A DNA stretch of 64,000 nucleotides, taken from Accumulibacter sp. (GTDB lineage: Bacteria > Pseudomonadota > Gammaproteobacteria > Burkholderiales > Rhodocyclaceae). The stretch spans positions 124,001 through 188,000 of the forward strand of contig JACKLW010000007.1 in assembly GCA_024235715.1 (NCBI GenBank), in the 5' to 3' direction. The position numbers and the translations under genes are program-made. Positions within the stretch are counted from its first letter, which is position 1. Each line of letters begins with the position of its first letter. Positions 10,201 to 17,181 of the stretch are shown here, piece by piece. The notes under the pieces were generated by a model. The model ran no database searches, was not told the origin of the DNA, and saw only the letters and a list, made by a program, of their open reading frames with translations.

Positions 10201-13045
10201 GATCGGCGACGCGGCCAATATCGATCTCGTGCGCCAGCTGGTACAGGCGCACGCGTACTGGCGCCTGAAGGGACTGGCGGTGGACCTGGTGATCTGGAAC
10301 GAAGACCACGCCGGTTATCGGCAGCGATTGCAGGAGCAGATCATGGGCTTCATCGCCTCCGGCATCGAGGCCAGCGTGATCGACCGGCCGGGCGGCATCT
10401 TCTTGCGGTCTGCGGAGCAGATATCCAGCGAAGATCGCGTTCTGCTGCAGTCGGTCGCGCGCGCCGTCATCTCGGATGGCCGGGGAACGCTGGCCGAACA
10501 GCTCGATCATCTTCGGCTCGCCGGACCGCGCATGCCCCGTTTTGTGGCGAGTCGAGCCCACCGAAGCGAGGACCTGCCCGACACGACTGCCGCCAACGAG
10601 AGGCAGCGGCGTGACCTGATCCTGTTCAATGGGCTGGGAGGATTCACCCCGGACGGGCGCGAATATGTCATCACGCTGGCGCCCGGCCAGGTGACGCCGG
10701 CACCGTGGGTCAACGTCCTGGCGAATCCGGACTTCGGGACTGTCGTCTCGGAGAGCGGCGTCGGCTACACATGGAGCGAAAACGCGCACGAATTCCGTCT
10801 CACGCCGTGGCACAACGACCCGGTGTGTGACGCCAGTGGTGAAGCGCTCTACCTGCGCGACGAAGCGAGCGGCCACTTCTGGTCGCCGACGCCGCTGCCG
10901 GTGCGTGCAGCGGCGCCCTATGTGAGCCGGCATGGATTCGGCTACAGCGTCTTCGAACACCGCTCGGGCGGTATTCGCTCCGAACTGTGGGTCTACGTGG
11001 CCATCGACGCCGCGGTCAAGTTCTCGGTGCTGAAGGTGCGCAACGAATCAGGCCGGGCGCGCAAGCTCTCCGCAACCGGCTATGTGGATTGGGTGCTCGG
11101 GGATCTGCCCGCGAAAACGGCCATGCACGTCACCACCGAGATCGATCCGCACAGCGGTGTCCTGTTCGCCAGAAATCGGTACAACGCGGAATTCGCCGAT
11201 CGTCTCGCCTTCTTCGACGTGGATGATCCGCAGCGCAGCCTGAGCGGCGACCGTACGGAATTCCTCGGGCGCAACGGCACGCTGCGAAATCCGGCCGGCA
11301 TGAGACGCTCGCACCTGTCAGGCAGGGTGGGCGCTGGTCTGGATCCCTGCGGCGCGATCCAGGTCGCCTTCGAACTGGCCGACGGGGAGGAGCGCGAAGT
11401 CGTCTTCCGGCTCGGCGTCGGGCGCAACGCCGATGACGCCGGCGAACTCGTGCACCGCTTCCGCGGCGCGCTGGCCGCGCGCAGCGCACTCGAAGCGGTG
11501 TGGCAGTACTGGAAGCACACCCTCGGCGCGGTGCAGGTGGAAACACCCGACCCGTCGGTCAACGTACTGGCCAACGGCTGGCTGATGTACCAGACACTGG
11601 CGTGCCGTCTCTGGGCGCGCAGCGGCTACTACCAGTCCGGCGGCGCCTTCGGCTTTCGCGACCAGTTGCAGGACGTCATGGCGCTGGTCCACACCGAGCC
11701 CGCGCTGGTGCGCCAACATCTGCTGCTCTGCGCGAGCCGTCAGTTCCAGGAGGGCGATGTCCAGCACTGGTGGCATCCACCGTCGGGTCGTGGCGTGCGC
11801 ACCCATTGTTCGGACGACTACCTGTGGTTGCCGCTGGCCGTCTGTCGCTACGTGACCAGCAGCGGCGACACCGGGGTGCTCGATGAACACGCACATTTCC
11901 TGGAGGGCCGCCCGGTCAACCCGCAGGACGACTCCTACTACGACCTGCCCGGGCGCTCCGCCGAGGCGGCCAGCCTGTACGAGCACTGCGTGCGCGCCAT
12001 CCTGCACGGTCTGCGCTTCGGCGAGCACGGCCTGCCGCTGATTGGCTCGGGCGACTGGAACGACGGCATGAATCTGGTGGGGATCGGCGGCAAGGGCGAG
12101 AGCGTCTGGCTGGGATTCTTCCTTTGTGAAGTCCTCGGGCAATTCAGCGCCCTTGCGCGCGTGCGTGGCGATACGCCCTTCGCGGAGCGCTGCACGGCGG
12201 AGGCCACGCGGCTGCGCCGGGATCTCGAAGGTCACGGCTGGGACGGCGAGTGGTACCGGCGCGGCTACTTCGACGACGGTACGCCGCTTGGTTCGGCAAG
12301 CAACGAAGAGTGTCAGCTCGATTCCATCTCGCAGAGCTGGTCGGTGCTCTCCGGGGCGGGCGACGCGATACGCTCGCGCATGGCCATGCAGGCGGTGGAC
12401 GAGCGGCTCGTGCGCCGCGAGGACGCGCTTGTCCAGCTTCTCGATCCGCCCTTCGACAAGTCGAATCTGGACCCCGGCTACATCCGCGGCTACGTGCCCG
12501 GCGTGCGGGAGAACGGCGGGCAATACACGCACGGGGCGATCTGGACGGCGATGGCCTTCGCCGCCCTGGGCGACGCGCGGCGCGCATGGGAAGTCACGGC
12601 AATGATCAATCCGGTGCACCATGCCACATCGGCGCAAGGCATCGCCACCTACAAGGTCGAACCCTACGTCATGGCCGCCGACGTCTATGCGCTCGCGCCG
12701 CACACCGGGCGCGGCGGATGGACCTGGTACTCCGGTTCGGCCGGCTGGATGTATCGGCTGATGGTCGAATCGCTACTCGGCCTCAGGCTCGAGTGCGACA
12801 GGCTGCATCTCGCTCCGTGCCTGCCCGCGAACTGGCAGGCATTCAAGATTCACTACCGCTACAGGGAGACCGTCTATCACATCGCCGTGGCGCAGGAACA
12901 CGTCGGCGAGCAGGGCGCGCGCATGCAGATGAGCGTGACGGTTGACGGCGAAGAACGAAGCGACCAAACAATCCCTCTCGTCGACGATCATCGCGAACAC
13001 CCGGTCGAGGTGGTTTTGCGTGCCGGCAGCGCATCGGGGGCCTGA
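4280..13045 (+). CDS. ndvB: Cyclic beta-1,2-glucan synthase-like protein (NdvB/Cgs type)
   Basis: 2,921 residues, close to the 2,800-2,900 of known NdvB/Cgs enzymes, which make osmoregulated periplasmic cyclic glucans at the inner membrane from UDP-glucose. Domains in order: an N-terminal cytoplasmic region; membrane helices near residues 428-490; a GT84-type transferase domain with DTDTQLPRD (about 648), GEGSFIGKGIYD, HDLLEG (about 762) and RWIRGDW (about 798); further helices near 843-883 and 971-1018; a glycoamylase-like domain (PTYDNTLLDQ about 1418, MAHHQGMSLLAL about 1545); then two beta-sandwich plus GH94 phosphorylase-like regions. The final GH94 part has GSGDWNDGMNLVG (about 2590), whose second Asp is the expected catalytic acid. 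The start is TTG with AAAAGGA upstream. The gene stands alone between unrelated genes. Whether it makes a cyclic product or mainly acts as a phosphorylase cannot be told from sequence. Confidence 0.92.
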   Translation: MNVDSKRSRYFRPSKARLPDDGVLGTLPDAEPPLRSELYSADQMALHGEALAATHKLIPGQAPDLLLARLADNESTLVGVSELLTTAATESRRMMPAGEWLLDNFYLIEEQIRTAKRHLPKGYSRELPRLAHGPSAGRPRVYDIALEAIAHGDGRVDIDSLSGFVAAYQAVSPMKLGELWAIPIMLRLAVIENLRRVGIRIAAGWAERNLAATWADLMAETAVSDPKSLILVIADMACSDPPMVGGFVAELARRLQGRGPTLALPLTWIEQRLSESGLTIEHLVQSENQQQAADQVSISNSIGSLRVLGATDWRTFVETQSVVENTLREDPAGVYGRMDFATRDRYRHAIERIAKQGALSEGEVARQAVELARMGAAAIDAGAGTKDRAGHVGYYLIDKGLPQLERAAQVRLSGSASLRRTAGRFQLPVYLGGIALVTVILSGSLLAQAFAAGAPDWLLAPVGLLSLLAASRLGVALVNWLATLLVAPHPLPRMDFSKGIPPEARTLVVVPTMLTSAAGVEDLIEGLEVRFLANRDERLHFGLLTDLHDARQESLPEDESLLQLARTRIGELNEKYGAGGAGIRDDLFCLFHRPRRWNAKDRLWMGHERKRGKLADLNALLRGGGKEAFALVVGDLAVLSSVKYVLTLDTDTQLPRDAARQFVATMAHPLNRPGYDTAKQRVTEGYGILQPRVAIALPGTNRSRYACLYGGEPGIDPYTRAVSDVYQDLFGEGSFIGKGIYDVDAFEQALGGRFPENRVLSHDLLEGCHARSALLSDVHLYEDCPARYGADVSRRYRWIRGDWQLAGWLRRRVPGAASGTDHTRRKNPLSMLSQWKLFDNLRRSLVPAALTLLLLSAWTLLAPAWLWTLAVIGIMLLPSLCAAILDIFRKPEDMHLTQHLASIARSAYRHFVQVVFEIACLPYEAFFSLDAVLRTTWRMLVTRARLLEWIPSGEADRQSRERDPGTLGACFRAMWFAPAVAAVAAIHLAASKPAVLAAAGPILLLWFASPIIAWWISRPLAPRKAILSGEQTVFLRALSRRTWAFFDDFVGPEDHWLPPDNIQQYRVAAVAHRTSPTNMGLALLANLSAYDFGYIVAGQALERTANTLNTMDTLERYRGHFYNWYDTQTLRPLLPLYISTVDSGNLAGHLLTLRAGLLALADDRILPARLFEGLGDTLGILLGEADEAAVEQATAFRNELESASAARPDGLAAARARLERLAMRAAALATQVAESPQDGDIRAPGHDAKGHDGGWAQALARQCREALDELNFLAPRQVLPLPAAAKETFAESAAIPTLRELAMAGSAPAGERMAAIERVALQCLQHARMEYGFLYDELRHLLSIGYNVAERRADPGYYDLLASEARLCNFVAIAQGQLPQESWFALGRLLTGKDGEPVLLSWSGSMFEYLMPLLVMPTYDNTLLDQTCKAAVARQIEYGHLRGVPWGLSESGYNAVDVQLNYQYRAFGVPGLGLKRGLADDLVIAPYASALALMVAPEQACVNLQRLAAEGFMGQFGFFEAIDYTPARQRRGQARTVVRSFMAHHQGMSLLALAYLVLERPMQRRFESEPLFQAIMLLLQERIPRTTAWFTHTAQLSAVRSPSVAAETPIRVFSSPDTAVPEVQLLSNGRYHLMVTNAGGGYSRWKDLAVTRWREDGSCDHWGTFCYVRDAQSTAFWSTGYQPTRKRPEHYEAIFSEGRAEFRRRDSVTGGEGAEGGQFETHTEIIVSPEDDIELRRVRITNRSRQRRPLDVTSYAEVVIAPPAADAIHPAFSNLFVQTEILRERCAILCTRRPRSAGEQAPWMFHLMTAHGADVGEISYETDRLRFIGRGRTAAAPLAMSDPAPLSGGEGSVLDPIVAIRCSLALDPEQTVTIDMVFGIGKSRDTVLSLIEKYQDRHLSDRVLDLNWTHSQVVLRQLNASEADAQLYARLASSVIYANASLRADAALLGTNCRGQSGLWGYGISGDLPIVLLQIGDAANIDLVRQLVQAHAYWRLKGLAVDLVIWNEDHAGYRQRLQEQIMGFIASGIEASVIDRPGGIFLRSAEQISSEDRVLLQSVARAVISDGRGTLAEQLDHLRLAGPRMPRFVASRAHRSEDLPDTTAANERQRRDLILFNGLGGFTPDGREYVITLAPGQVTPAPWVNVLANPDFGTVVSESGVGYTWSENAHEFRLTPWHNDPVCDASGEALYLRDEASGHFWSPTPLPVRAAAPYVSRHGFGYSVFEHRSGGIRSELWVYVAIDAAVKFSVLKVRNESGRARKLSATGYVDWVLGDLPAKTAMHVTTEIDPHSGVLFARNRYNAEFADRLAFFDVDDPQRSLSGDRTEFLGRNGTLRNPAGMRRSHLSGRVGAGLDPCGAIQVAFELADGEEREVVFRLGVGRNADDAGELVHRFRGALAARSALEAVWQYWKHTLGAVQVETPDPSVNVLANGWLMYQTLACRLWARSGYYQSGGAFGFRDQLQDVMALVHTEPALVRQHLLLCASRQFQEGDVQHWWHPPSGRGVRTHCSDDYLWLPLAVCRYVTSSGDTGVLDEHAHFLEGRPVNPQDDSYYDLPGRSAEAASLYEHCVRAILHGLRFGEHGLPLIGSGDWNDGMNLVGIGGKGESVWLGFFLCEVLGQFSALARVRGDTPFAERCTAEATRLRRDLEGHGWDGEWYRRGYFDDGTPLGSASNEECQLDSISQSWSVLSGAGDAIRSRMAMQAVDERLVRREDALVQLLDPPFDKSNLDPGYIRGYVPGVRENGGQYTHGAIWTAMAFAALGDARRAWEVTAMINPVHHATSAQGIATYKVEPYVMAADVYALAPHTGRGGWTWYSGSAGWMYRLMVESLLGLRLECDRLHLAPCLPANWQAFKIHYRYRETVYHIAVAQEHVGEQGARMQMSVTVDGEERSDQTIPLVDDHREHPVEVVLRAGSASGA

Positions 13046-13064
13046 TCGGGCGCTTGACCCGGCC

Positions 13065-13097
13065 TGCTGCGGGAGGCATGCTGCCTCTGCCGCAGCA
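13065..13097 (+). terminator. Strong hairpin after the ndvB-like gene
   Basis: TGCTGCGG then GAGGCA on the left pair with TGCCTC and CCGCAGCA on the right, with a TGC loop and a 2-nt bulge: 14 paired bases starting 20 nt after the stop. There is no uridine tract, so it may be a processing or stabilising structure or a factor-assisted terminator. Confidence 0.55.
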
Positions 13098-13204
13098 AGC
13101 CTTGCGTCGCAGTTTGCAGAGATGCGGCTAATGTGAAAGTCGCCCAGGCGACTCACCAATCCCCCCTTCGCCCCTTGCGAGACAAGTGGCGGGGGAAAAG
13201 GGGT

Positions 13205-13252
13205 ACGGTCATGACTTGCATGATCCGGGGTATTTCGATGTGTCATGACCGT
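13205..13252. promoter_or_regulatory. Perfect 11-bp inverted repeat upstream of the metalloprotease gene
   Basis: ACGGTCATGAC (13205-13215) and GTCATGACCGT (13242-13252) are exact inverted copies separated by 26 nt, ending 42 nt before the metalloprotease ATG. The arm spacing and internal GTCATGAC palindromes suit a dimeric regulator site. A C-rich/G-rich complementary segment (13164-13203) precedes it and could fold on its own. Confidence 0.45.
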
Positions 13253-13294
13253 TGGTAGCGCCTTCCTTAATCGATTCGGACAGAGGAGAACACA

Positions 13295-14401
13295 ATGCCA
13301 AGAGCACCCAAAGCGGCAAGCCAGGCGGCAACCGAAAGCGAAGCCTCCAACTTGCGCTACTGCTGTCAGCCCGTGCAGCATCCACGGCAGTTCGATCCGG
13401 CGGTCGATGTGCTGCGTTCGCGCGCCATACTGGCCGGCGGCAAGAAATGGGTCAATGGAACGCAATTGACCTTTTGCTGCTACAAGGCCGGCGATGCCGT
13501 TCCCAATGCCTGGAAAGGCAAGGCGACAGACATCGAGGAGGTGCGCCAGGCTTTCGAGACCTGGTTCAAGCTGGGCATCGGCATCAGCTTCAAGGAACTG
13601 GCTGAACCCGACGATGCAATGCTGCGTATCGGCTTTGCGCCCGGCGATGGCTCGTGGTCCTACGTCGGCCGCGACAACCTGAACATACGCGATCCCCTGC
13701 AGCGAACCATGAACTTCGGCTGGGCGCTCAATACCGCCTACGGACGCGACACTGCATTGCACGAGATCGGCCACGCTCTCGGCCTCGAGCATGAACACCA
13801 GAACCCCTTCGCCGGAATCGCCTGGGATACCGATGCCGTACGCAACTATTTCCAGGGGCCGCCGAACAACTGGGATGCGCAGACCATCGACTGGAACATC
13901 CTGCGCAAGATCAGCCCCGCAGAAGTGAAGGGCACCAACTGGGACCCCAACTCGGTGATGGAATACGCTTTCGGCGCCGGCCTGATCGTCGAGCCCGCTG
14001 CCTACCGCGGCGGCTTGCAACCCAAGGGCGGGCTCTCGGCGGCCGACAAGGCGTGGATCGTCGAGTCCTATCCGGGAGCCGGTCCGACGAAGAAGATTCC
14101 GGCGCTCGAAGTCGGCTTGTCACAGAGGCTGGCGATCAAGGCCGGCGAGACGCGTGTCTTCGATTTCATGCCGAAGCGCACACGCAACTACAGCATCACC
14201 ACCTTCGGCAGCGCGGACACCCTGATGGTGCTCTTCGAGGTGCGCAGCACCGGCAACGTGCAGATCGGCGGTGACGATGACAGCGGCACCGACAGGAACG
14301 CAAAGATCGAAATGCGCCTGATCAGGGGACGGCACTATCAGATCGGCATACGCCTGTACTATGCGCAGATGGCGGCCGAAACGGCGGTCATGGTCTGGTG
14401 A
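13295..14401 (+). CDS. Zinc-dependent metalloprotease (metzincin, M10/M12-like)
   Basis: 368 residues. The zinc site is complete: HEIGHALGLEH (His156, Glu157, His160, His166), followed by SVMEYAFG around residue 217 as the Met-turn expected for metzincins. Upstream, residues 50-150 have the WVNGTQLTFCCY and VRQAFETWFKLGIGISFKEL pattern of an astacin/matrixin-like N-lobe. After the catalytic domain (ending near 255) a roughly 95-residue beta-rich segment resembles a PPC-type domain (GETRVFDFMPKRTRNYSITTFG). No signal peptide is visible, so secretion, if any, would be non-classical. The ATG at 13295 has a clear ribosome binding site (AGAGGAGAA, 13283-13290). Relation to neighbours is unclear. 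Confidence 0.85.
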   Translation: MPRAPKAASQAATESEASNLRYCCQPVQHPRQFDPAVDVLRSRAILAGGKKWVNGTQLTFCCYKAGDAVPNAWKGKATDIEEVRQAFETWFKLGIGISFKELAEPDDAMLRIGFAPGDGSWSYVGRDNLNIRDPLQRTMNFGWALNTAYGRDTALHEIGHALGLEHEHQNPFAGIAWDTDAVRNYFQGPPNNWDAQTIDWNILRKISPAEVKGTNWDPNSVMEYAFGAGLIVEPAAYRGGLQPKGGLSAADKAWIVESYPGAGPTKKIPALEVGLSQRLAIKAGETRVFDFMPKRTRNYSITTFGSADTLMVLFEVRSTGNVQIGGDDDSGTDRNAKIEMRLIRGRHYQIGIRLYYAQMAAETAVMVW

Positions 14402-14474
14402 GGAGCCGTTGCCTCCGCGCAGCGGCCAGCGCCGTGCTGAAGGCGACCGCTCGCCTGCTGCCGGCAGCTCGGCG

Positions 14475-15215
14475 ATGAGCCACGCGGCCGCCGTCGTCGA
14501 GCGTCGCTTGCTGGCCGGGGTGCCGCTGCTGATCGTGCACCCCGCCGGCAGGGTGACGCCCTTGCCGACCGTGCTCTGGTTTCATGGTCTCGGTGCAGAC
14601 AAGGAACTGCATTTGCCCGAGTTGCAGCGCTTCGCCGGCGCGGGCCTGCTGGCCATCGGGATCGATGCGGTCGGTCACGGCCAGCGGCGCCTGGCCGATT
14701 TCGAGCAGCGTTTCGCGCAGCCGCCAGAACACGCGAGCAGACTTTTCGATTCGCTGGTGGCGCAAACGGCCGCCGAACTCCCGCAGCTCATCGACGCGCT
14801 GGTCGGCTGCGGGCTGAGCGACCGCGAGCGGATCGCTGTCGCCGGTGTGTCGATGGGCGGCTGTATCGTCTACGGTGCGAGCAGTAGTGATTGTTCCCTT
14901 CGTGCCGCCGTCGCGCTGATGGGTTCGCCGGCCTGGCTGCATCCGGATGGCGCCGACTTTCCTGTCGATCGGTTCTTCCCCACGGCTCTGCTGTCGATCA
15001 CCGCCGAGAACGACGAGGTCGTTCCGCCAATGGCGGCGCGTGCCTTGCACGGGCAGCTGGAAGCGCGCTATCGGCAGGATCCGGAGCGGCTCGACTACCG
15101 GACGATCGCCGGCGCGTCTCATTTCATGTCCCCGGAAGACTGGAGCCACGTGCTTGACCAGACGGGCGCATGGCTCGTCCGCTTTGCGGCCGACGGAGAT
15201 CCAGGCGTTCCCTGA
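14475..15215 (+). CDS. Alpha/beta hydrolase (dienelactone hydrolase/prolyl peptidase-like)
   Basis: 246 residues with an alpha/beta-hydrolase layout. The oxyanion-side motif WFHGLGADKE lies at about 35-44 and the nucleophile elbow GVSMGG has Ser126. Asp180 (ENDEVVP) and His216 (GASHFM) complete the triad at the expected spacing. The frame is open back to 14361, inside the metalloprotease gene, but ATG 14475 gives a normal fold start. No strong ribosome binding site is seen, so translation may depend on the upstream gene, whose stop is 73 nt away. Substrate unknown: esterase, thioesterase or peptidase are all possible. It faces the convergent paaJ gene. Confidence 0.82.
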   Translation: MSHAAAVVERRLLAGVPLLIVHPAGRVTPLPTVLWFHGLGADKELHLPELQRFAGAGLLAIGIDAVGHGQRRLADFEQRFAQPPEHASRLFDSLVAQTAAELPQLIDALVGCGLSDRERIAVAGVSMGGCIVYGASSSDCSLRAAVALMGSPAWLHPDGADFPVDRFFPTALLSITAENDEVVPPMAARALHGQLEARYRQDPERLDYRTIAGASHFMSPEDWSHVLDQTGAWLVRFAADGDPGVP

Positions 15216-15225
15216 GAGTAGGCCT

Positions 15226-15241
15226 TGCCGCAGCAGCGGCA
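15226..15241. terminator. Hairpin between convergent genes
   Basis: TGCCGC, loop AGCA, GCGGCA: a perfect 6-bp GC stem in the 53-nt gap between the convergent hydrolase and paaJ genes. It could act in both directions, though no U-tract follows. Confidence 0.4.
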
Positions 15242-15268
15242 GCGGCGATCGTGCGGCAGGCGTTTTCG

Positions 15269-16474
15269 TCAGACGCGCTCGATGATCATCGCCACGCCCT
15301 GGCCGACGCCGACGCACAGGGTGCATAACGCGTAGCGGGCGGAGCGGCGACGCAGTTCCCAGGCGGCGGTGGTCACCAGACGCGCACCGGTCATGCCGAG
15401 CGGATGGCCAATGGCAATCGCGCCGCCATTCGGGTTGACGTGCGCGGCGTTGGCGGGGATTGACAGGTCGCGCAGCACCGCCAGGCACTGCGCGGCAAAC
15501 GCTTCGTTGATCTCGATGACGTCCATCTGGTCCAGCCGCAGCCCGCTCCTGGCCAGCACCTTGCGCGTCGCCGGCGCAGGGCCGAAGCCCATGATCCGCG
15601 GCGCAACGCCGGCAGTGGCCATGGCCACGATGCGTGCGCGGGGTGTCAGGCCGTGTTTGGCGGCCGCCTCTTCATTGGCGATGAGCAGCGCGCAGGCACC
15701 ATCGTTGATTCCCGCCGAGTTGCCGGCGGTAACCGTGAGTCCGGCAGCGTTGATGCCTTCGCGCTTGGCCAGTCGGGCCATGGTCATCTCCGGGCGGGGG
15801 TGTTCATCGCTCTTGAAGACCGTCGCGTGACCTTTCTTTTGCGCCAGACGAACGGGGATGATCTCGTCGGCGAATCGTTCGGCTTCGTGCGCGGCACCCC
15901 AGCGCTGTTGCGAGCGCAAGGCAAAGGCGTCCTGATCGGCTCGCGAAATGCTGAACCTGGCGGCGACGTTGTCGGCGGTCTGCGCCATCGAGTGCGTGTC
16001 GTGGAGCTTTTTCAGGAGCGGGTTGACGAAGCGCCAGCCGAGCGTCGTGTCGTGGATCGCCGTGCTGCGCGAGAAGGCGCTTTCGGCCTTGGGGATGACG
16101 AACGGCGCGCGCGACATGCTCTCGACGCCGCCGGCAATCATCAGATCGGCTTCGCCCGCCTTGATCGAGCGCGCAGCCAGGCCGATGGCATCCATTCCCG
16201 AGGCGCAGAGGCGGTTGACCGTCGTTCCGGCGACCTCGACCGGCAGCCCGGCGAGCAGACCGGCCATGCGCGCCACATTGCGGTTGTCCTCGCCGGCCTG
16301 ATTGGCGCAGCCGTAGATCACGTCATCGACAAGGGACCAGTCTACCCCGGGGTTGCGGTCGATCAGGGCGCGAATCGGCAAGGCTGCGAGGTCATCGGTG
16401 CGCACGCCGGACAGCGCACCTCCATAACGGCCGACCGGCGTCCTGACAGCGTCGCAGATAAAGGCTTCGTTCAT
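15269..16474 (-). CDS. paaJ: 3-oxoadipyl-CoA thiolase (PaaJ/PcaF-type)
   Basis: 401 residues, the usual length for PaaJ/PcaF. It cleaves 3-oxoadipyl-CoA (and the didehydro form in phenylacetate catabolism) to succinyl-CoA and acetyl-CoA. All thiolase catalytic residues are present: Cys90 in NRLCASGMDAIG, His357 in GHPLGMTGAR and Cys387 in CTLCVGVGQG. The N-terminus EAFICDAVRTPVGRYGGALS.VRTDDLAALPI is typical of the oxoadipyl subgroup rather than general acetoacetyl-CoA thiolases. It is the last gene of the minus-strand paa operon, 161 nt downstream of paaI; the gap is larger than between the other members, so a separate processing event is possible. Confidence 0.93.
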   Translation of the reverse strand: MNEAFICDAVRTPVGRYGGALSGVRTDDLAALPIRALIDRNPGVDWSLVDDVIYGCANQAGEDNRNVARMAGLLAGLPVEVAGTTVNRLCASGMDAIGLAARSIKAGEADLMIAGGVESMSRAPFVIPKAESAFSRSTAIHDTTLGWRFVNPLLKKLHDTHSMAQTADNVAARFSISRADQDAFALRSQQRWGAAHEAERFADEIIPVRLAQKKGHATVFKSDEHPRPEMTMARLAKREGINAAGLTVTAGNSAGINDGACALLIANEEAAAKHGLTPRARIVAMATAGVAPRIMGFGPAPATRKVLARSGLRLDQMDVIEINEAFAAQCLAVLRDLSIPANAAHVNPNGGAIAIGHPLGMTGARLVTTAAWELRRRSARYALCTLCVGVGQGVAMIIERV

Positions 16475-16635
16475 TTACGGGGAGTCCTTTCAGTGGTCGA
16501 GCGCTGGCGCGGCATGGTCGACCGGGGTATGGGGGGCTGGTTGGCAACGAGGGCGGGGCAGGCGTATTGTCCTGCCGGTTGGTCTCGAGTTGCTGCGTGG
16601 CTTTGCTGCGTGCTGCGACCGTGGAGGTCGAGGCT

Positions 16636-17181
16636 TCATTGCGGGTTTCCTTCGACCGCATCCGGCCCCTGCCTGGCCGCACTGCTCGATGCGCCAGGTT
16701 CGCTGTCTTCGGCTTCGAGGCCGGCGATCACTTCGCCGGCGATGCGGTACGATTTGCCGCGGAAAAGGGCCACCACCTTGCCGCGCGCGTTGCGGATCGT
16801 CGTGTCGTAGACGCCGGTGCGTCCGGCGAGCGATCGTTCCTCGCACTCCGCTTCGAGCAGTTCGCCCTCGCGTGCCGGCGTGAGGAAGTCTATGTGGCAC
16901 GCGGAAGCGACCGTGTTGCGGTTGTAGCTGTTGCAGGCGTAGGCAAAAGCCGAGTCGGCAAGAGTGAACAGATAGCCGCCGTGACAGATATGGTGGCCGT
17001 TGACCATATCCGGTCGGACGAGCATCGTCAATCGCGAGTAACCGGGGCGAACGCTGGCCAGTTTCAGGTCGATCAGCTTGCTGGCCGCGTCGCGGCTGAA
17101 CATCGCCTCGGCCGTCTGTTCGGCGAGCAGGCGCGCGGTCTCGGGATCGGGGTCGGGGTCGGGGCTGGCGGGGTCAGGCAT
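16636..17181 (-). CDS. paaI: Hydroxyphenylacetyl-CoA thioesterase PaaI (hotdog fold)
   Basis: 181 residues with a central hotdog thioesterase domain: HICHGGYLFTLADSAFAYACN holds the conserved HGG and the Asp of the PaaI group, followed by CHIDFLTPAREGELL and a GRTGVYDTTI strand. PaaI hydrolyses stalled ring-hydroxylated phenylacetyl-CoA intermediates and so rescues CoA. The start ATG (17179-17181) overlaps the end of paaH by 8 nt, indicating translational coupling. The first residues are an Asp-Pro repeat (PDPASPDPDPDP) encoded by a GGGGTC-type hexanucleotide tract, and the C-terminal 35 residues extend beyond the usual PaaI end (about 140-150 residues). Both extensions look disordered. Confidence 0.9.
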   Translation of the reverse strand: MPDPASPDPDPDPETARLLAEQTAEAMFSRDAASKLIDLKLASVRPGYSRLTMLVRPDMVNGHHICHGGYLFTLADSAFAYACNSYNRNTVASACHIDFLTPAREGELLEAECEERSLAGRTGVYDTTIRNARGKVVALFRGKSYRIAGEVIAGLEAEDSEPGASSSAARQGPDAVEGNPQ

